64,000 nt of DNA from an uncultured Nitrospira sp. (GCA_902500825.1 CABVRX010000007.1:1-64000); one strand, 5' to 3'; counted from the first letter of the stretch, positions 8,367 through 17,449 are shown. Notes: a model not told the origin generated them from the sequence alone. Made by a program: numbers and translations.

Positions 8367-8430
8367 CTGCAGTTCGTTTGTCCAGGCGTCCGATTTGCTT
8401 AGCAGGGACCTCTTACTCATAGCAATCGAT

Positions 8431-9447
8431 ATGGATGTGCTCTCTGAAGTTCTGAAAGCCGTGAAACTGGACGGCGCGGTGTTCTTCAACGGCGAATTCT
8501 CGTCGCCATGGTGCGCACGTGAGCCCGACGCAGACGCCTTGGCGTCATATCTCCCCACCCGTCCGAAACACGTCATTATCTTTCACCTGATCACCGAAGG
8601 ACGAGGTTACGTTCGCCTCGAAGAGGATGGTAGGGCAACACCCCTTGAAGCCGGTGATATCGTCATCCTTGCGCAAGGCGATGCGCACTTTATGGGCAAC
8701 GGCCCTTTCGTCACGCCGATCGACAGCGCAGAGCAATTGCGGCAGGTACTGATCGAAGGACACATCATTTCCCATTCCGGAGGCGGGGGAGAACTCACCA
8801 AACTGATCTGTGGCTACCTCACTTGCGACCCGCAACTCAGTCAAGTCTTCCTGGCTGGACTTCCCTCGATCGTCAAGGTCCACATCCGCGACAGCCCATC
8901 AGGACAATGGCTGGAAGACACCCTTCGATATTCCATCGATCACGCGAAAACTTCAGGCCCAGGCGGCGCCGCCGTCATTGCTAAGTTGTCGGAGGTGCTG
9001 TTCGTCGAAACATTGCGACGGTACATCGCGAAATTGCCGCCGTCGCATACAGGCTGGCTCGCCGGTGCGCGCGATCCGGAAATGGGAAAGGCGCTCACGC
9101 TCCTGCATAAACAACCGGCTCACCCTTGGACGATCGCCTCGCTGGCGCAAGAAGTTGGTGTATCTCGCTCCGTACTGGCCGAGCGGTTTCGGCATTATTT
9201 GGGTGACACGCCGATAGGGTACCTCACACGCTGGAGATTGCAGCTTGCCGCTCAAGTGTTGCGCTCAACCTCCAAAAGTGTGGCCGAAGTCGCAGGCGAC
9301 GTAGGCTACCAATCGGAACCGTCGTTCAACCGAGCGTTCAAACGGGAATTGGGCCTTCCGCCCGCCGCGTTCCGCAGCCATGCACGTTCCTCTCACCGGT
9401 CCGTTTCGGTCACCACTCGTCCGCAGCGGCGCATTCCGTCCCGATGA
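8431..9447 (+). CDS. AraC-family transcriptional regulator with cupin sensor domain
   Basis: 338 residues from the ATG at 8431. The N-terminal ~190 residues are a cupin-type ligand pocket (HVIIFHLITEGRGYVRLEE, LEAGDIVILAQGDAHFMG). The C-terminal ~100 residues are the double helix-turn-helix: WTIASLAQEVGVSRSVLAER and later KSVAEVAGDVGYQSEPSFNRAFKRELGLPP, ending in PAAFR. This is the cupin_6/AraC architecture, often an activator or repressor of neighbouring oxidoreductase or methyltransferase genes. It is divergent from the methyltransferase operon. The longer frame from 8359 lacks a ribosome site and runs through the operator-like repeats. Confidence 0.88.
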   Translation: MDVLSEVLKAVKLDGAVFFNGEFSSPWCAREPDADALASYLPTRPKHVIIFHLITEGRGYVRLEEDGRATPLEAGDIVILAQGDAHFMGNGPFVTPIDSAEQLRQVLIEGHIISHSGGGGELTKLICGYLTCDPQLSQVFLAGLPSIVKVHIRDSPSGQWLEDTLRYSIDHAKTSGPGGAAVIAKLSEVLFVETLRRYIAKLPPSHTGWLAGARDPEMGKALTLLHKQPAHPWTIASLAQEVGVSRSVLAERFRHYLGDTPIGYLTRWRLQLAAQVLRSTSKSVAEVAGDVGYQSEPSFNRAFKRELGLPPAAFRSHARSSHRSVSVTTRPQRRIPSR

Positions 9448-9497
9448 GACTCTGAACACGGGTCACCATCAGTTCATGCGAGTAGCTCCAAGGAAGC

Positions 9498-9887
9498 AAT
9501 CATCAACCTTACTTCTCCCATGCACGAACCTACCAACGGTTTCCCTTCCATTCTTCACTGATTGTTGGCGGAGAGTCGTGTGTCTGCGAGGGCACGCTGA
9601 AGAATCTCTCGATGCACGGTTGTACGATGGAATGCAACCGCGAATTCCCTGTTGGCAGCAGAGTACGCGTGAGCCTGCTCTTACCGGATCACACGTCGGC
9701 CTTACCCATTGAGCTTGGCTGAGTGACCTGGGTGCATGGCCACGAATGTGGAGTGGAATTTATGCAGCTGCCGCCGCAATCGAGGTTGTGCCTCAATCGC
9801 ACACTGCGAATCACGCTCATCCAATTCCTGAATGCTCGTCAGAATCGGGAATGCAGAAACCCGACGTCTAAAGTTTGCGATCACTGA
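9498..9887 (+). pseudogene. Decayed PilZ domain gene (second copy)
   Basis: Homologous to the PilZ gene at 2432-2800. After alignment the start region carries a one-base deletion (around 9515-9530) and no matching ATG. An in-frame TGA at 9720-9722 replaces the CGG Arg codon that follows IELG in the intact copy. The rest still reads as PilZ: NLSMHG and, after the stop, GHECGVEFMQLPPQSR. No continuous product is possible. Confidence 0.85.
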
Positions 9888-9953
9888 TCCAACTGATGGA
9901 GCTTCTATGCGGGACGTCCCACTCACACCGCATGAACGGCCCCATCGCACATC

Positions 9954-10682
9954 CTATAGACTCTTCGGCCATAAGGAACTCAGCTCAGGATACTTCACGC
10001 GATAGTCGGCGTGACTCGCTCGGATGACTTTCAGCGCCTCTTCCCTGCCATACACGCTCGTGATTTCCACCTTGTGATGCGTTGTGCCAGGTGCGCTCTT
10101 GTAGGTGAGGAAATACTGCCGGAGGTGGTCCAGAAGCGCCGTTGGGCATTGCGAAATGTCTAAAAAGTTTCCGTACACCGCATCATCCCGCATCACGGCG
10201 ACGATTTTGTCGTCGGCCTCGCCGCCGTCGGCCAGGCTCAACCCACCGATCGGCAGCGCCGTCAGGAGGATATCGCTGTGCGGAATGCTCTTTTCCGACA
10301 ACACACAGATATCGAGCGGACCGCCGTCCCCGACCATACCCTAGCGGCGGGCTCGCTTGGCAAAGATGCTGGCCACCTGCTCTCCGGAATAGGTCTGCGG
10401 AATGAGTCCATAATAGACCGGGCAGAAATTGGAAAACCGCTGTGGCCGGTCCACTTTCAGAAAGCCGCTGTTCTTGTCCACTTCGTATTTGACCGTGTCG
10501 GTCGGGACGATCTCGATGTAGGCCGTGACAACGCCCGGGGCTTCCTCTCCGATGGACACGCCGTGCCACGGATGGGCCTTGAACATCAGTCCAAGCAGAC
10601 GTTGAAAGGGATCGCTTCCCGCACGCATGTCGGACGTCTCGTCTGTGCCCTCTCGTCGTCCCTTCCGCTTCTTCTCTGTCGT
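9954..10682 (-). pseudogene. Decayed inorganic pyrophosphatase gene (second copy)
   Basis: Very similar to the gene at 2824-3552 but with three independent lesions. The aligned start codon is ACG (10680-10682). Codon 114 is TAG (10341-10343) where the intact copy has AAG Lys. Downstream of the stop, the second Asp of the GDGDPLD metal motif is Gly (GDGGPLD). The two open pieces, 10341-10628 and 9954-10337, are therefore fragments of one dead gene, not two genes. Confidence 0.88.
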
Positions 10683-10790
10683 GTCCCCCCCGGATATTTC
10701 CTGAACGTCTCGGTTATCTACAACTCATCGGCACTGGAACCCAGTATCACCTAAGATCTGGGTGGGAGCAACGGCTTCCCAGCTTTTACC

Positions 10791-11090
10791 CCATGCTCGT
10801 GCTCCGAACGACACAAAACAGATCGCTTCGAGCTAACCCAGCTTGACGGGCACCTGACGGAACAGAAAACACACCCAGTTGTAAATACGTATACTCTCAT
10901 GATATACAACGCGCCCGAGACGGGTTCCTAATCATCAGCACTGCATATAGAGTCGACCGAGCGGATGTTGTTCAACGACCAGAGAATAATTTCAGTGTTG
11001 GTCTGAAGGACTTCTGTGCGAAGTCACTGTCGAGGAGTGATATCGCAACTGCTTTTTTCATCTATATTTCCCATACGGAAGGAGGCCCTT
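10791..11090. other. Intergenic stretch, no gene seen
   Basis: About 300 bases after the decayed pyrophosphatase. No ORF with a ribosome site and no hairpin-plus-T-tract were found. It probably holds the promoter of the small ORF at 11091. Confidence 0.5.
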
Positions 11091-11243
11091 ATGAAGGCAA
11101 TGTTTTTTGTGTTACTGGGTGTTCTGCTTGCAAGTCCAATCTTTCTCGATAGTTCCTCACGTCCTTCTCCATCACCGTCGACCACGATGGATACCCCTGC
11201 CTCAGCATCTTCGGCTCCTGATTGCCGGATACAAACTTGCTAA
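11091..11243 (+). CDS. Small exported hypothetical protein (possibly truncated)
   Basis: 50-residue ORF starting MKAMFFVLLGVLLASPIF, a clean signal-peptide-like hydrophobic stretch. It has an AAGGAGG ribosome site seven bases upstream, stronger than most genes here. After the signal comes a Ser/Pro/Thr-rich tail and an abrupt end at DCRIQTC. The good start and poor tail suggest either a very small secreted peptide or a gene truncated by a frameshift. I recognise no family. Confidence 0.45.
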   Translation: MKAMFFVLLGVLLASPIFLDSSSRPSPSPSTTMDTPASASSAPDCRIQTC

Positions 11244-11435
11244 CATCGATCTGCAAATCGCTGTTGGTTGGCAAAGCCGCATCTTTCTCCGTTTGTGTCT
11301 TGAGCAAATTGCTGATTTGGCACTATCACGCTAGAACCACTGCCCTGCGACTCGCATCCGCCGGATCGGTTGCAGAGTTGTTGCGCCATTTCGAGACAGA
11401 TTCGTGTTTACATCACAACTATGAGGTGAAGCCAT

Positions 11436-12449
11436 ATGAAAAAGCATCTTATGAGAGTCGGCACACTTGGTATCGCCACCATGTTGCTCGGTAGCCATGT
11501 CGGTGCAAGCTCTTGGGATCATACGCTCAGCAGTCAAGGGAGCGATGGAACGCTCTGGGCAAACATTCCCGGTCCCGCAAGTTCTAATCAAGCCAATCTG
11601 CTCCTCCCATACGCCGAATGCGGCATCGGATTCCATCAGTCGCCGATTGCCATTAATCTCACATCGAGTCTCGTCACGACAAATCCGAAAACCTTTAGCG
11701 TCGATAACAACCCACAAGCCGAAACCGAGCGTCATGCCGACCGCCTGATTGCCCAGTATGCACGCACGAACAGCACCACGGAAGGTACTGCCATCTCGAC
11801 GGATGATGGGAACGCATATGTCTTTCTCAATACCGGCCATGCGGTACAGGTCGCATTTTCAAAAGGATATCCCGGCAGATTACTTGTCGGACGAGATGTG
11901 TATCCGCTCGTCCAGTTTCACTTTCACACACCGAGTGAACACATCGTCGAAACCAAATCACATCCAGCCGGAATACAATATGCCGGCGAATTGCATTTTG
12001 TGCACCAACGTGAGGACGGCAAGTTGGCCGTATTGACCGTGTTCTTGGACGATTCACACGGCTCCGCCACTGAGAATCCCATACTGAAGATGATTATTGA
12101 CCACACGCCGAAAGAATCCGAGCATCACCCAGCTTTTAATTCGACCGGGGCTGGTCTTTCCCTGGATCCTTCGCGGTTGATCCCCCTGGAGAGCGAACAC
12201 GTATTCGCCTACGCGGGCTCTTTAACCACGCCACCATGCAGCGAAGGCGTGAGCTGGTATATTCTCTCAGAACCGTCGAGAGTGGCTCCTGATCAGATTC
12301 AGCAGCTCAGAAAGTTTTATCACTCGAACAGTCGCGTCGTTCAAAACACCAATTACAGTAATACTAACGCTCAGCGCACTGTGACAATTCGCGAACATCT
12401 GCATGTCGATCAAGATCATGACCGAGATGATGGTTCAAAAAGGTACTAG
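11436..12449 (+). CDS. Alpha-class carbonic anhydrase, periplasmic
   Basis: 337-residue protein with an N-terminal signal segment (IATMLLGSHVGASS) and a full alpha-carbonic anhydrase domain that interconverts CO2 and bicarbonate. Zinc ligands are H162 and H164 in QFHFHTPSEH and H187 in ELHFVH. HQSPIAI (67-73) and LTTPPCSEGV (about 265-275, with the gatekeeper Thr) are conserved. The distance from QSPI to the first zinc His is about 28 residues longer than usual, owing to a polar insert (residues ~90-120). A periplasmic enzyme could help bicarbonate supply for carbon fixation, which is inference. A terminator follows. Confidence 0.93.
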   Translation: MKKHLMRVGTLGIATMLLGSHVGASSWDHTLSSQGSDGTLWANIPGPASSNQANLLLPYAECGIGFHQSPIAINLTSSLVTTNPKTFSVDNNPQAETERHADRLIAQYARTNSTTEGTAISTDDGNAYVFLNTGHAVQVAFSKGYPGRLLVGRDVYPLVQFHFHTPSEHIVETKSHPAGIQYAGELHFVHQREDGKLAVLTVFLDDSHGSATENPILKMIIDHTPKESEHHPAFNSTGAGLSLDPSRLIPLESEHVFAYAGSLTTPPCSEGVSWYILSEPSRVAPDQIQQLRKFYHSNSRVVQNTNYSNTNAQRTVTIREHLHVDQDHDRDDGSKRY

Positions 12450-12541
12450 TGCGGTAGATTGCACGACCCATGATGTCTCGGGTTGAAGAAACTGAGTCAT
12501 ACATCGCTTTTCAAGATAGCTTCCGCCTACATTTTGTCACA

Positions 12542-12576
12542 CGCGGCGGGCTGATTTCCCGTCCGCCGCGTTTCTT
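12542..12576 (+). terminator. Rho-independent terminator after carbonic anhydrase
   Basis: CGCGGCGG and CCGCCGCG form an 8-bp GC stem with a 13-base loop, followed by TTTCTT. It lies about 95 bases after the carbonic anhydrase stop. Confidence 0.75.
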
Positions 12577-12718
12577 CTATCAGGTATAGGTCTTAGGGAG
12601 GTAGTATTGAGCCGGTACCCTATCCTGCGCTTTCTCGTCAGATCGGACGGGAAAGGTTGTGTGTGCCTTCCCACTCTCGATGAAAAAAGAGCGGTGAGTA
12701 GCTTCCCCACCCAACCAT

Positions 12719-13083
12719 TTAGGCACTGTCGCAGTGGACCGTCTCGAGTGAGAAGGCCGGAATGCAGACGGCGAGATACTCGGCCCCGTCCGGACCAGGC
12801 GTGCTATACCGCACCCACTCGCCACGCGCGGTCCTCACTGCCTGTCCGGCCCGGACATCCAGCACATCCTGTCTCGTTTCCACCCGCAGCAACCCGTGCA
12901 AGACCACGGTATATTCGTCGAACTCCGGCGTTTGCCCAGGCTCCTACCATCCTGTTGGACTTTGCATACGGGCGATGCTCACCGTGGAGGAAGCGGAATT
13001 CACCCGGCCGATAAACTCGTCGATCAACTTCGGTTTATTTCCAGCCGCTTGACCCTCGTTGAACGCTCTATCAGAGTCGCCAT
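12719..13083 (-). pseudogene. Decayed cupin-domain gene
   Basis: A good start (ATG at 13083 after GGAGG) reads MATLIERSTRV and then goes out of frame. In the next frame the sequence continues AAGNKPKLIDEFIGRVNS and so on to SPTGW, then a TAG (12944-12946), then EPGQTPEFDEYTVVLHGLL and a typical cupin end (GEWVRYSTPGPDGAEYLAVC). One frameshift and one nonsense change therefore separate it from an intact ~120-residue single-domain cupin. The open piece 12719-12907 is only its C-terminal half. Confidence 0.8.
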
Positions 13084-13222
13084 TGGACCTCCTCGCCATC
13101 GTACACCCACTTCAAACTGATGTCCCTTCATTCGACGTCACAAATGGAAGCACTCGGCTCTTGGAACCAGAGACTTTCGTATTGCAGGCTAAGAGGCGAG
13201 CGCATCGAACCGAGAACAGCCG

Positions 13223-13510
13223 TCACTGGATGGGCGTCCGCGTTACGGGTGGTTGGAGAAGCTTCTTCTGCCTCTCGTAGTCTTGGTCTATCAGTTTCAA
13301 CGCCTCCAGTTGAGACTCCAACTCCGCAATACGCTTGTCCCGCTCTCGAAGTTGTCTTTGCAGTGATTGCACCTTGCCCGATAGATCAACGACCGGATCG
13401 TTCTTCTGTTTCACCGACGCGACAGGAGCTGTTCCGCAGGCGCTCAAAACAACGGACAGCATCGCTGCACCTCCCAGGATACGCCAGCCCTTTTCACCGC
13501 ATCGACTCAT
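13223..13510 (-). CDS. Small coiled-coil lipoprotein, hypothetical
   Basis: 95 residues. The N-terminal signal ends in the lipobox LSAC (Cys at about residue 25), so it is probably lipid-anchored in the envelope. Residues 42-82 (DLSGKVQSLQRQLRERDKRI, then AELESQLEALKLIDQDYE) form a strong coiled coil. No enzyme motif. It starts six bases after the frameshifted gene at 13517, so the two were probably one transcript. Function unknown. Confidence 0.72.
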   Translation of the reverse strand: MSRCGEKGWRILGGAAMLSVVLSACGTAPVASVKQKNDPVVDLSGKVQSLQRQLRERDKRIAELESQLEALKLIDQDYERQKKLLQPPVTRTPIQ

Positions 13511-13516
13511 AACCGC

Positions 13517-13836
13517 CTACTTCGTGCGAACCTTCACGATCACTGCCGCAATTTCATCCAGCTTCACCGTCGCATCGAAATGATTCATCCCCGTCAATTC
13601 CGCAAGCTGTACGACATAAGACCCGACCGTTGCAACCTTGCCGTCCAAGTCCTGGCCCGATTCCAATTTTACCCTCACCCGCTTTCCGACCTGTTGTTCG
13701 AGCGCAGACTTGATGGCATCGGGCGATTGAGGCCCACGGTTGATTCTTCTCCTGCCGCCACTGTCGCCGTTCCAGCAAAGCCCAGACCGAAGATCAACGG
13801 GAGGGCGACAACCATGCCCATCATTCGTCTCTGCAT
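13517..13836 (-). pseudogene. Exported LSm/SH3-like small protein, frameshifted
   Basis: The C-terminal ~70 residues (SPDAIKSALEQQVGKRVRVK, then LESGQDLDGKVATVGSYVVQ) look like a compact beta-barrel domain with a good stop. The signal peptide that should precede it, MQRRMMGMVVALPLIFGLGF then AGTATVAAGEE from the ATG at 13836, is in another frame. A one-base indel near GGAGAAGAATC (about 13740-13750) would join them. Either a recent frameshift or a sequencing error; the 179-residue ORF read upstream to 14056 is an artefact of the shift. Confidence 0.65.
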
Positions 13837-14149
13837 GAAGTCCGTCTTGTGGGTGAGTAGGCTTCATGCCATAACAGGATCCGAGCATACCGTGAGCATG
13901 GGGGAATGTCACCTGTCTCCAGATACAACCATCACAGACCCCGGACTGTCGAATACAACAGTTTTGAGTCTCAGCGGAGATGAAGCCGGAGAAAGACTCC
14001 CGGATCATTTTGTTCATAACGGAGATGAGCAATTTGATCGGTCGTTCACCGGACACTATGAAGCCTTGATTCCACCGTCACAAAAGTACTTAGATAGACC
14101 CGGCTGGTCAACGCCTGCAAGACACACGTCCTGTGCCGAAGGAGGAACA

Positions 14150-16417
14150 ATGCTGATTGACACAACCTTACTCGGTGAGACGGAACAGCGATTTGCAGAA
14201 CGACGGACCGCGCGTGAGGAAGGTATCCGGCTCATTCATGCAGGGAAGCTTTTGCAGGCAGACTCGCCGAAGCGGGTACGGGCGCGATTGAACCGCTTGG
14301 GAATTGATCGACGAGTGGCAGAGCAGGTGGTCGCCGCACAAGCCGGGCTCGGGAACGAAGCGAAACGAGGACGCGTGGGCAACGCCAAGCGGACACAGGC
14401 CCCCGACAGCACGGAACATAGGAAGGTGTACGCGGTGACGGCCGAGACGCTGGGGATCGAGCCAGGGGCCATGCACCCTGCAGAGCTGAAGATCAATGAA
14501 TTGCTCTTGGAGCGGGTCATAGGGCGGAACGATTTGCTGAGTGTTTCCTACATGGATCGCGGCCTCGCCGCAAGCCGCACCGTCGGGTGCGTACGACTCT
14601 TCGACAACGGACAATTCGTGGGCTCCGGTACGGGGTTCATGGTGTCGCCACGATTATTGCTGACGAACAATCACGTCATCGAAGATGCGGCAATAGGGCG
14701 TCAGGCGCGCGTCGTCTTCAATTTTCAGGACGATCCCGAAGGCAACGCCTTGCCGCCCACCACATTTTCACTCGACCCCGACACATTCTTCCTTACGAAT
14801 CACCCGTTAGATTTCACGCTGATTGCTGTGAGTCCACTAGCGGCAGAGGGAATGATTGATCTCCAGCAGATCGGATGGTCTCGCCTGATCGAAGCCGAAG
14901 GCAAGGCTATTAATGGTGAATATGTCACGATTATCCAGCATCCCAACGGCCAACCCAAACAGATCGCCCTGCGCGAGAATCAGATTATCGACGTCCTGGA
15001 AAATTTTCTTCACTATCACACCGATACGGCGCCCGGGTCATCAGGGTCACCTCTGTTCAACGATCAATGGGAAGTGGTGGGGCTGCATCATTCCGGAGTT
15101 CCCAAGCGGAACGCACAGGGAAAGGTTCTCACGCACGACAACACCGTTTGGACGGCCGTTATGGGAGATGCGGCAATCCACTGGATTGCCAACGAGGGTG
15201 TACGGATCAGTCGAATTCTACAACACGTCAAAACCCGATCGTTCAGCGGAGAGGCCCGACGGTTGAAAGAGCAGCTTTTTGAGGAGAAGCTGCCCCTCCA
15301 TAATACGAGACCGGTATCAATGTCTGCCGCCGTGTCGGATCGTACCCCGGTAGGAGATCCATCGCAATCGTTCGCGGTCGAAGGACCGGCCACTTCTGAT
15401 GGAGAGGCGACCTGGACCATTCCTCTCCGGATCACAGTCCAGGTAGGTGAGTCGCGATTGAATCAGGGCTCAATTCGACCAGTGACGGCGGGCGCTGTGC
15501 AGCCTCGACCGAATCCACCGACCCCACAGGCTGTCGCGACGACACCAATGGATGCCGAGGTAATGGCTGCCATCGACGAAGCGCGCCGAGCAGGAACCAG
15601 GCAATACTATGACAAGTCGACAGATTTGAAGGCTCGGAAACAGTACTATGCAGGCATCTCCAGTTCTCTTTCCCCTGCCAAGCTCTTTGCCAAACTATCC
15701 AACCTCGTCACGCGCACGCACGCCAACAAGCCTCCGTACCGACCAGGCAAGGAAGTCTATCCCTGGATCGATCTCCGCTCCAATCTTACCCTGCGCAGCA
15801 TCTACTCAGGCAAAGAGTTCCAGCCCGAAGAGCTGATCCGGGAGGATTTTCGTATCGAGCAGGAGCGGGCGGGGCGGCTCCGCGAGTTTGCGTTTCAGGA
15901 ATCGACCTTGAGTACAACGCAGTTTCAAGAACGCATGGACCTCTTAGAAGCCTCTTTACCGTTCAATTGCGAGCACGTCGTTCCGCAATCTTGGTTCGGA
16001 AAAATGGAGCCGATGCGCGGCGACCTGCATCATCTCTTTGCCTGTGAATCGGGTTGCAATAGTTTCAGGGGCAATACCCCGTACTTCGATTTCCCCGACG
16101 TTGAAGAAGTCGTACGAAGTGAGTGCGGCAAACGGGAACAACACATGTTTGAACCTGGTGCAGGGAAAGGGACGGTCGCAAGGGCGACGCTGTATTTTCT
16201 CCTGCGCTACCCGGGGGAGATCAACCGAACGGCGAAAGAGTACACGCACGATCGTATCGCCACGCTCCTCAAATGGCATAAGGACTTCCCGGTGGATGAC
16301 TACGAGCGGCACCGCAACCAGGCGATCTTCGAGCGACAAGGCAACCGCAATCCGCTCATCGACCGCCCCAAGTGGGCGGCAAAGATCGATTTTCGGCTTG
16401 GCTTAGGTCCGGAATAA
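14150..16417 (+). CDS. Trypsin-like serine protease fused to endonuclease I
   Basis: 755 residues from the ATG at 14150, which has AGGAGG just upstream; the frame open from 13580 is longer but overlaps other genes. Residues ~150-345 are a V8/trypsin-like protease: GTGFMVSPRLLLTNNHVIED (H175), HPLDFTLIAV (D221), APGSSGSPLF (S298). After a Pro-rich linker (440-470), residues ~470-750 form an endonuclease I (EndA-type) domain: CEHVVPQSWF (E608, H609), GDLHHLFACESGCN (D625, H627, H628, N637), FRGN. The ~125-residue N-terminal part is helical and unassigned. No signal peptide is seen, so the nuclease, usually secreted, would be cytosolic. Protease activation of a nuclease is an inference. Confidence 0.85.
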   Translation: MLIDTTLLGETEQRFAERRTAREEGIRLIHAGKLLQADSPKRVRARLNRLGIDRRVAEQVVAAQAGLGNEAKRGRVGNAKRTQAPDSTEHRKVYAVTAETLGIEPGAMHPAELKINELLLERVIGRNDLLSVSYMDRGLAASRTVGCVRLFDNGQFVGSGTGFMVSPRLLLTNNHVIEDAAIGRQARVVFNFQDDPEGNALPPTTFSLDPDTFFLTNHPLDFTLIAVSPLAAEGMIDLQQIGWSRLIEAEGKAINGEYVTIIQHPNGQPKQIALRENQIIDVLENFLHYHTDTAPGSSGSPLFNDQWEVVGLHHSGVPKRNAQGKVLTHDNTVWTAVMGDAAIHWIANEGVRISRILQHVKTRSFSGEARRLKEQLFEEKLPLHNTRPVSMSAAVSDRTPVGDPSQSFAVEGPATSDGEATWTIPLRITVQVGESRLNQGSIRPVTAGAVQPRPNPPTPQAVATTPMDAEVMAAIDEARRAGTRQYYDKSTDLKARKQYYAGISSSLSPAKLFAKLSNLVTRTHANKPPYRPGKEVYPWIDLRSNLTLRSIYSGKEFQPEELIREDFRIEQERAGRLREFAFQESTLSTTQFQERMDLLEASLPFNCEHVVPQSWFGKMEPMRGDLHHLFACESGCNSFRGNTPYFDFPDVEEVVRSECGKREQHMFEPGAGKGTVARATLYFLLRYPGEINRTAKEYTHDRIATLLKWHKDFPVDDYERHRNQAIFERQGNRNPLIDRPKWAAKIDFRLGLGPE

Positions 16418-16486
16418 CGAGCTGCGCGGTATCCTGATGCGCTGCCCGACACCTACTGTCTCCAGTCCGTCATCGTCACTAAAGAG

Positions 16487-17449
16487 ATGATGCAGCCGCC
16501 AATCATTCGCACTATCTCGCTCGTTGTTCTCTGCCTGTCACTGGCAGGTTTTGATAACCGCACTCGCTCTTCTATAGAAATCATACCTCACTGGATGAAG
16601 GGAGACTCGTTTACGCTTACCATTGCACGGGCTCGTGAAAAATCCGTTGGCGGCCAATCAATCGTTTCTGGAAAAACACGCACACATTTTACTATTGAAG
16701 TCCTCCGTGCAGATGACACGGGATACTCCGTCGGCTGGACAGCAGGAGACACGACATTTGAGACTTCCCTTCCATCGGAAACATTCCTGCGACAGATCGT
16801 CGACCTCATGAAAGGCAAGCAGATCGTCCTCCAGGTTGATGCACGCGGAACCATCACAGGCGTTCAGAATTGGAAGGAACTACGAAGCGAGACCTTGAAG
16901 GCGCTGGATGCTCTCCTGGCCAAGACACCGGACTCACACAACGGAAGCGCCGATCAAACGCTTTTGTCGAATCTGCGTGCACAATGGGAAACCATGTTTG
17001 CGACGAAGGAGCAAGTTGAACAACTCTGTACTCGAGATGCCAGAATCTATTTTATGATCTTCGGGAGAAGGTATGTGCTCAACGAACCGCACGAGTACGA
17101 TGATCTGCTTCCGAATCCGATCGGCGGCGATCCATTCCCGACGAAGGCAAGAATCATCTTACAGGCGTTCAATCAACAGTCTGGGCAAGCCACGCTGAGC
17201 TGGAATCAAAAGACAAACCCCAAACAAACCGCTCGCATTCTGGAGTCGATGCTCAAAGACCTGGCCGCACGCCGAGGGAAGAGATCACCGGAGACAGAAT
17301 CCACGACGACTCTATCCATGGAAGATAATGCGGACATCACGGTCGATGTCCGCACGGGATGGGTAAACAGGCTCATCCTGACACGATCTATCAATCTCGG
17401 TACACGAGCACAAACCGATATTACATCCATCGTCAGATCGGCACAATGA
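16487..17449 (+). CDS. Exported hypothetical protein
   Basis: 320 residues. A hydrophobic N-terminus (IRTISLVVLCLSLAG) suggests export; there is no lipobox Cys. The body has alternating strands (FTLTIAR, FTIEVLRADDTGYSVGW, KQIVLQVDARGTITGVQNW) and ends with LSMEDNADITVDVRTGWVNR and LILTRSINLGTRAQ. This order of strands is seen in uncharacterised exported proteins with a lipocalin-like or beta-barrel build; I do not recognise a named family. It follows the protease-nuclease gene by about 70 bases, same strand; whether they form a unit is unknown. Confidence 0.75.
   Translation: MMQPPIIRTISLVVLCLSLAGFDNRTRSSIEIIPHWMKGDSFTLTIARAREKSVGGQSIVSGKTRTHFTIEVLRADDTGYSVGWTAGDTTFETSLPSETFLRQIVDLMKGKQIVLQVDARGTITGVQNWKELRSETLKALDALLAKTPDSHNGSADQTLLSNLRAQWETMFATKEQVEQLCTRDARIYFMIFGRRYVLNEPHEYDDLLPNPIGGDPFPTKARIILQAFNQQSGQATLSWNQKTNPKQTARILESMLKDLAARRGKRSPETESTTTLSMEDNADITVDVRTGWVNRLILTRSINLGTRAQTDITSIVRSAQ

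Larger units (their letters stand above)
9498..10790. repeat. Segmental duplication, decayed copy (PilZ + pyrophosphatase)
   Basis: Direct repeat of 2432-3650. The spacer between the two genes is about 40 bases longer here than in the intact copy. Similarity continues past the pyrophosphatase start into the upstream region and fades near 10790. Confidence 0.82.

Noticed and set aside
11089-11307. 72-residue minus-strand ORF
   Set aside because: TTG start only and no ribosome site; the plus strand has a strong start and signal peptide.
13580-16417. 945-residue ORF covering the protease-nuclease gene
   Set aside because: The first 190 codons overlap the frameshifted exported gene on the other strand and have no ribosome site; AGGAGG before the ATG at 14150 marks the real start.
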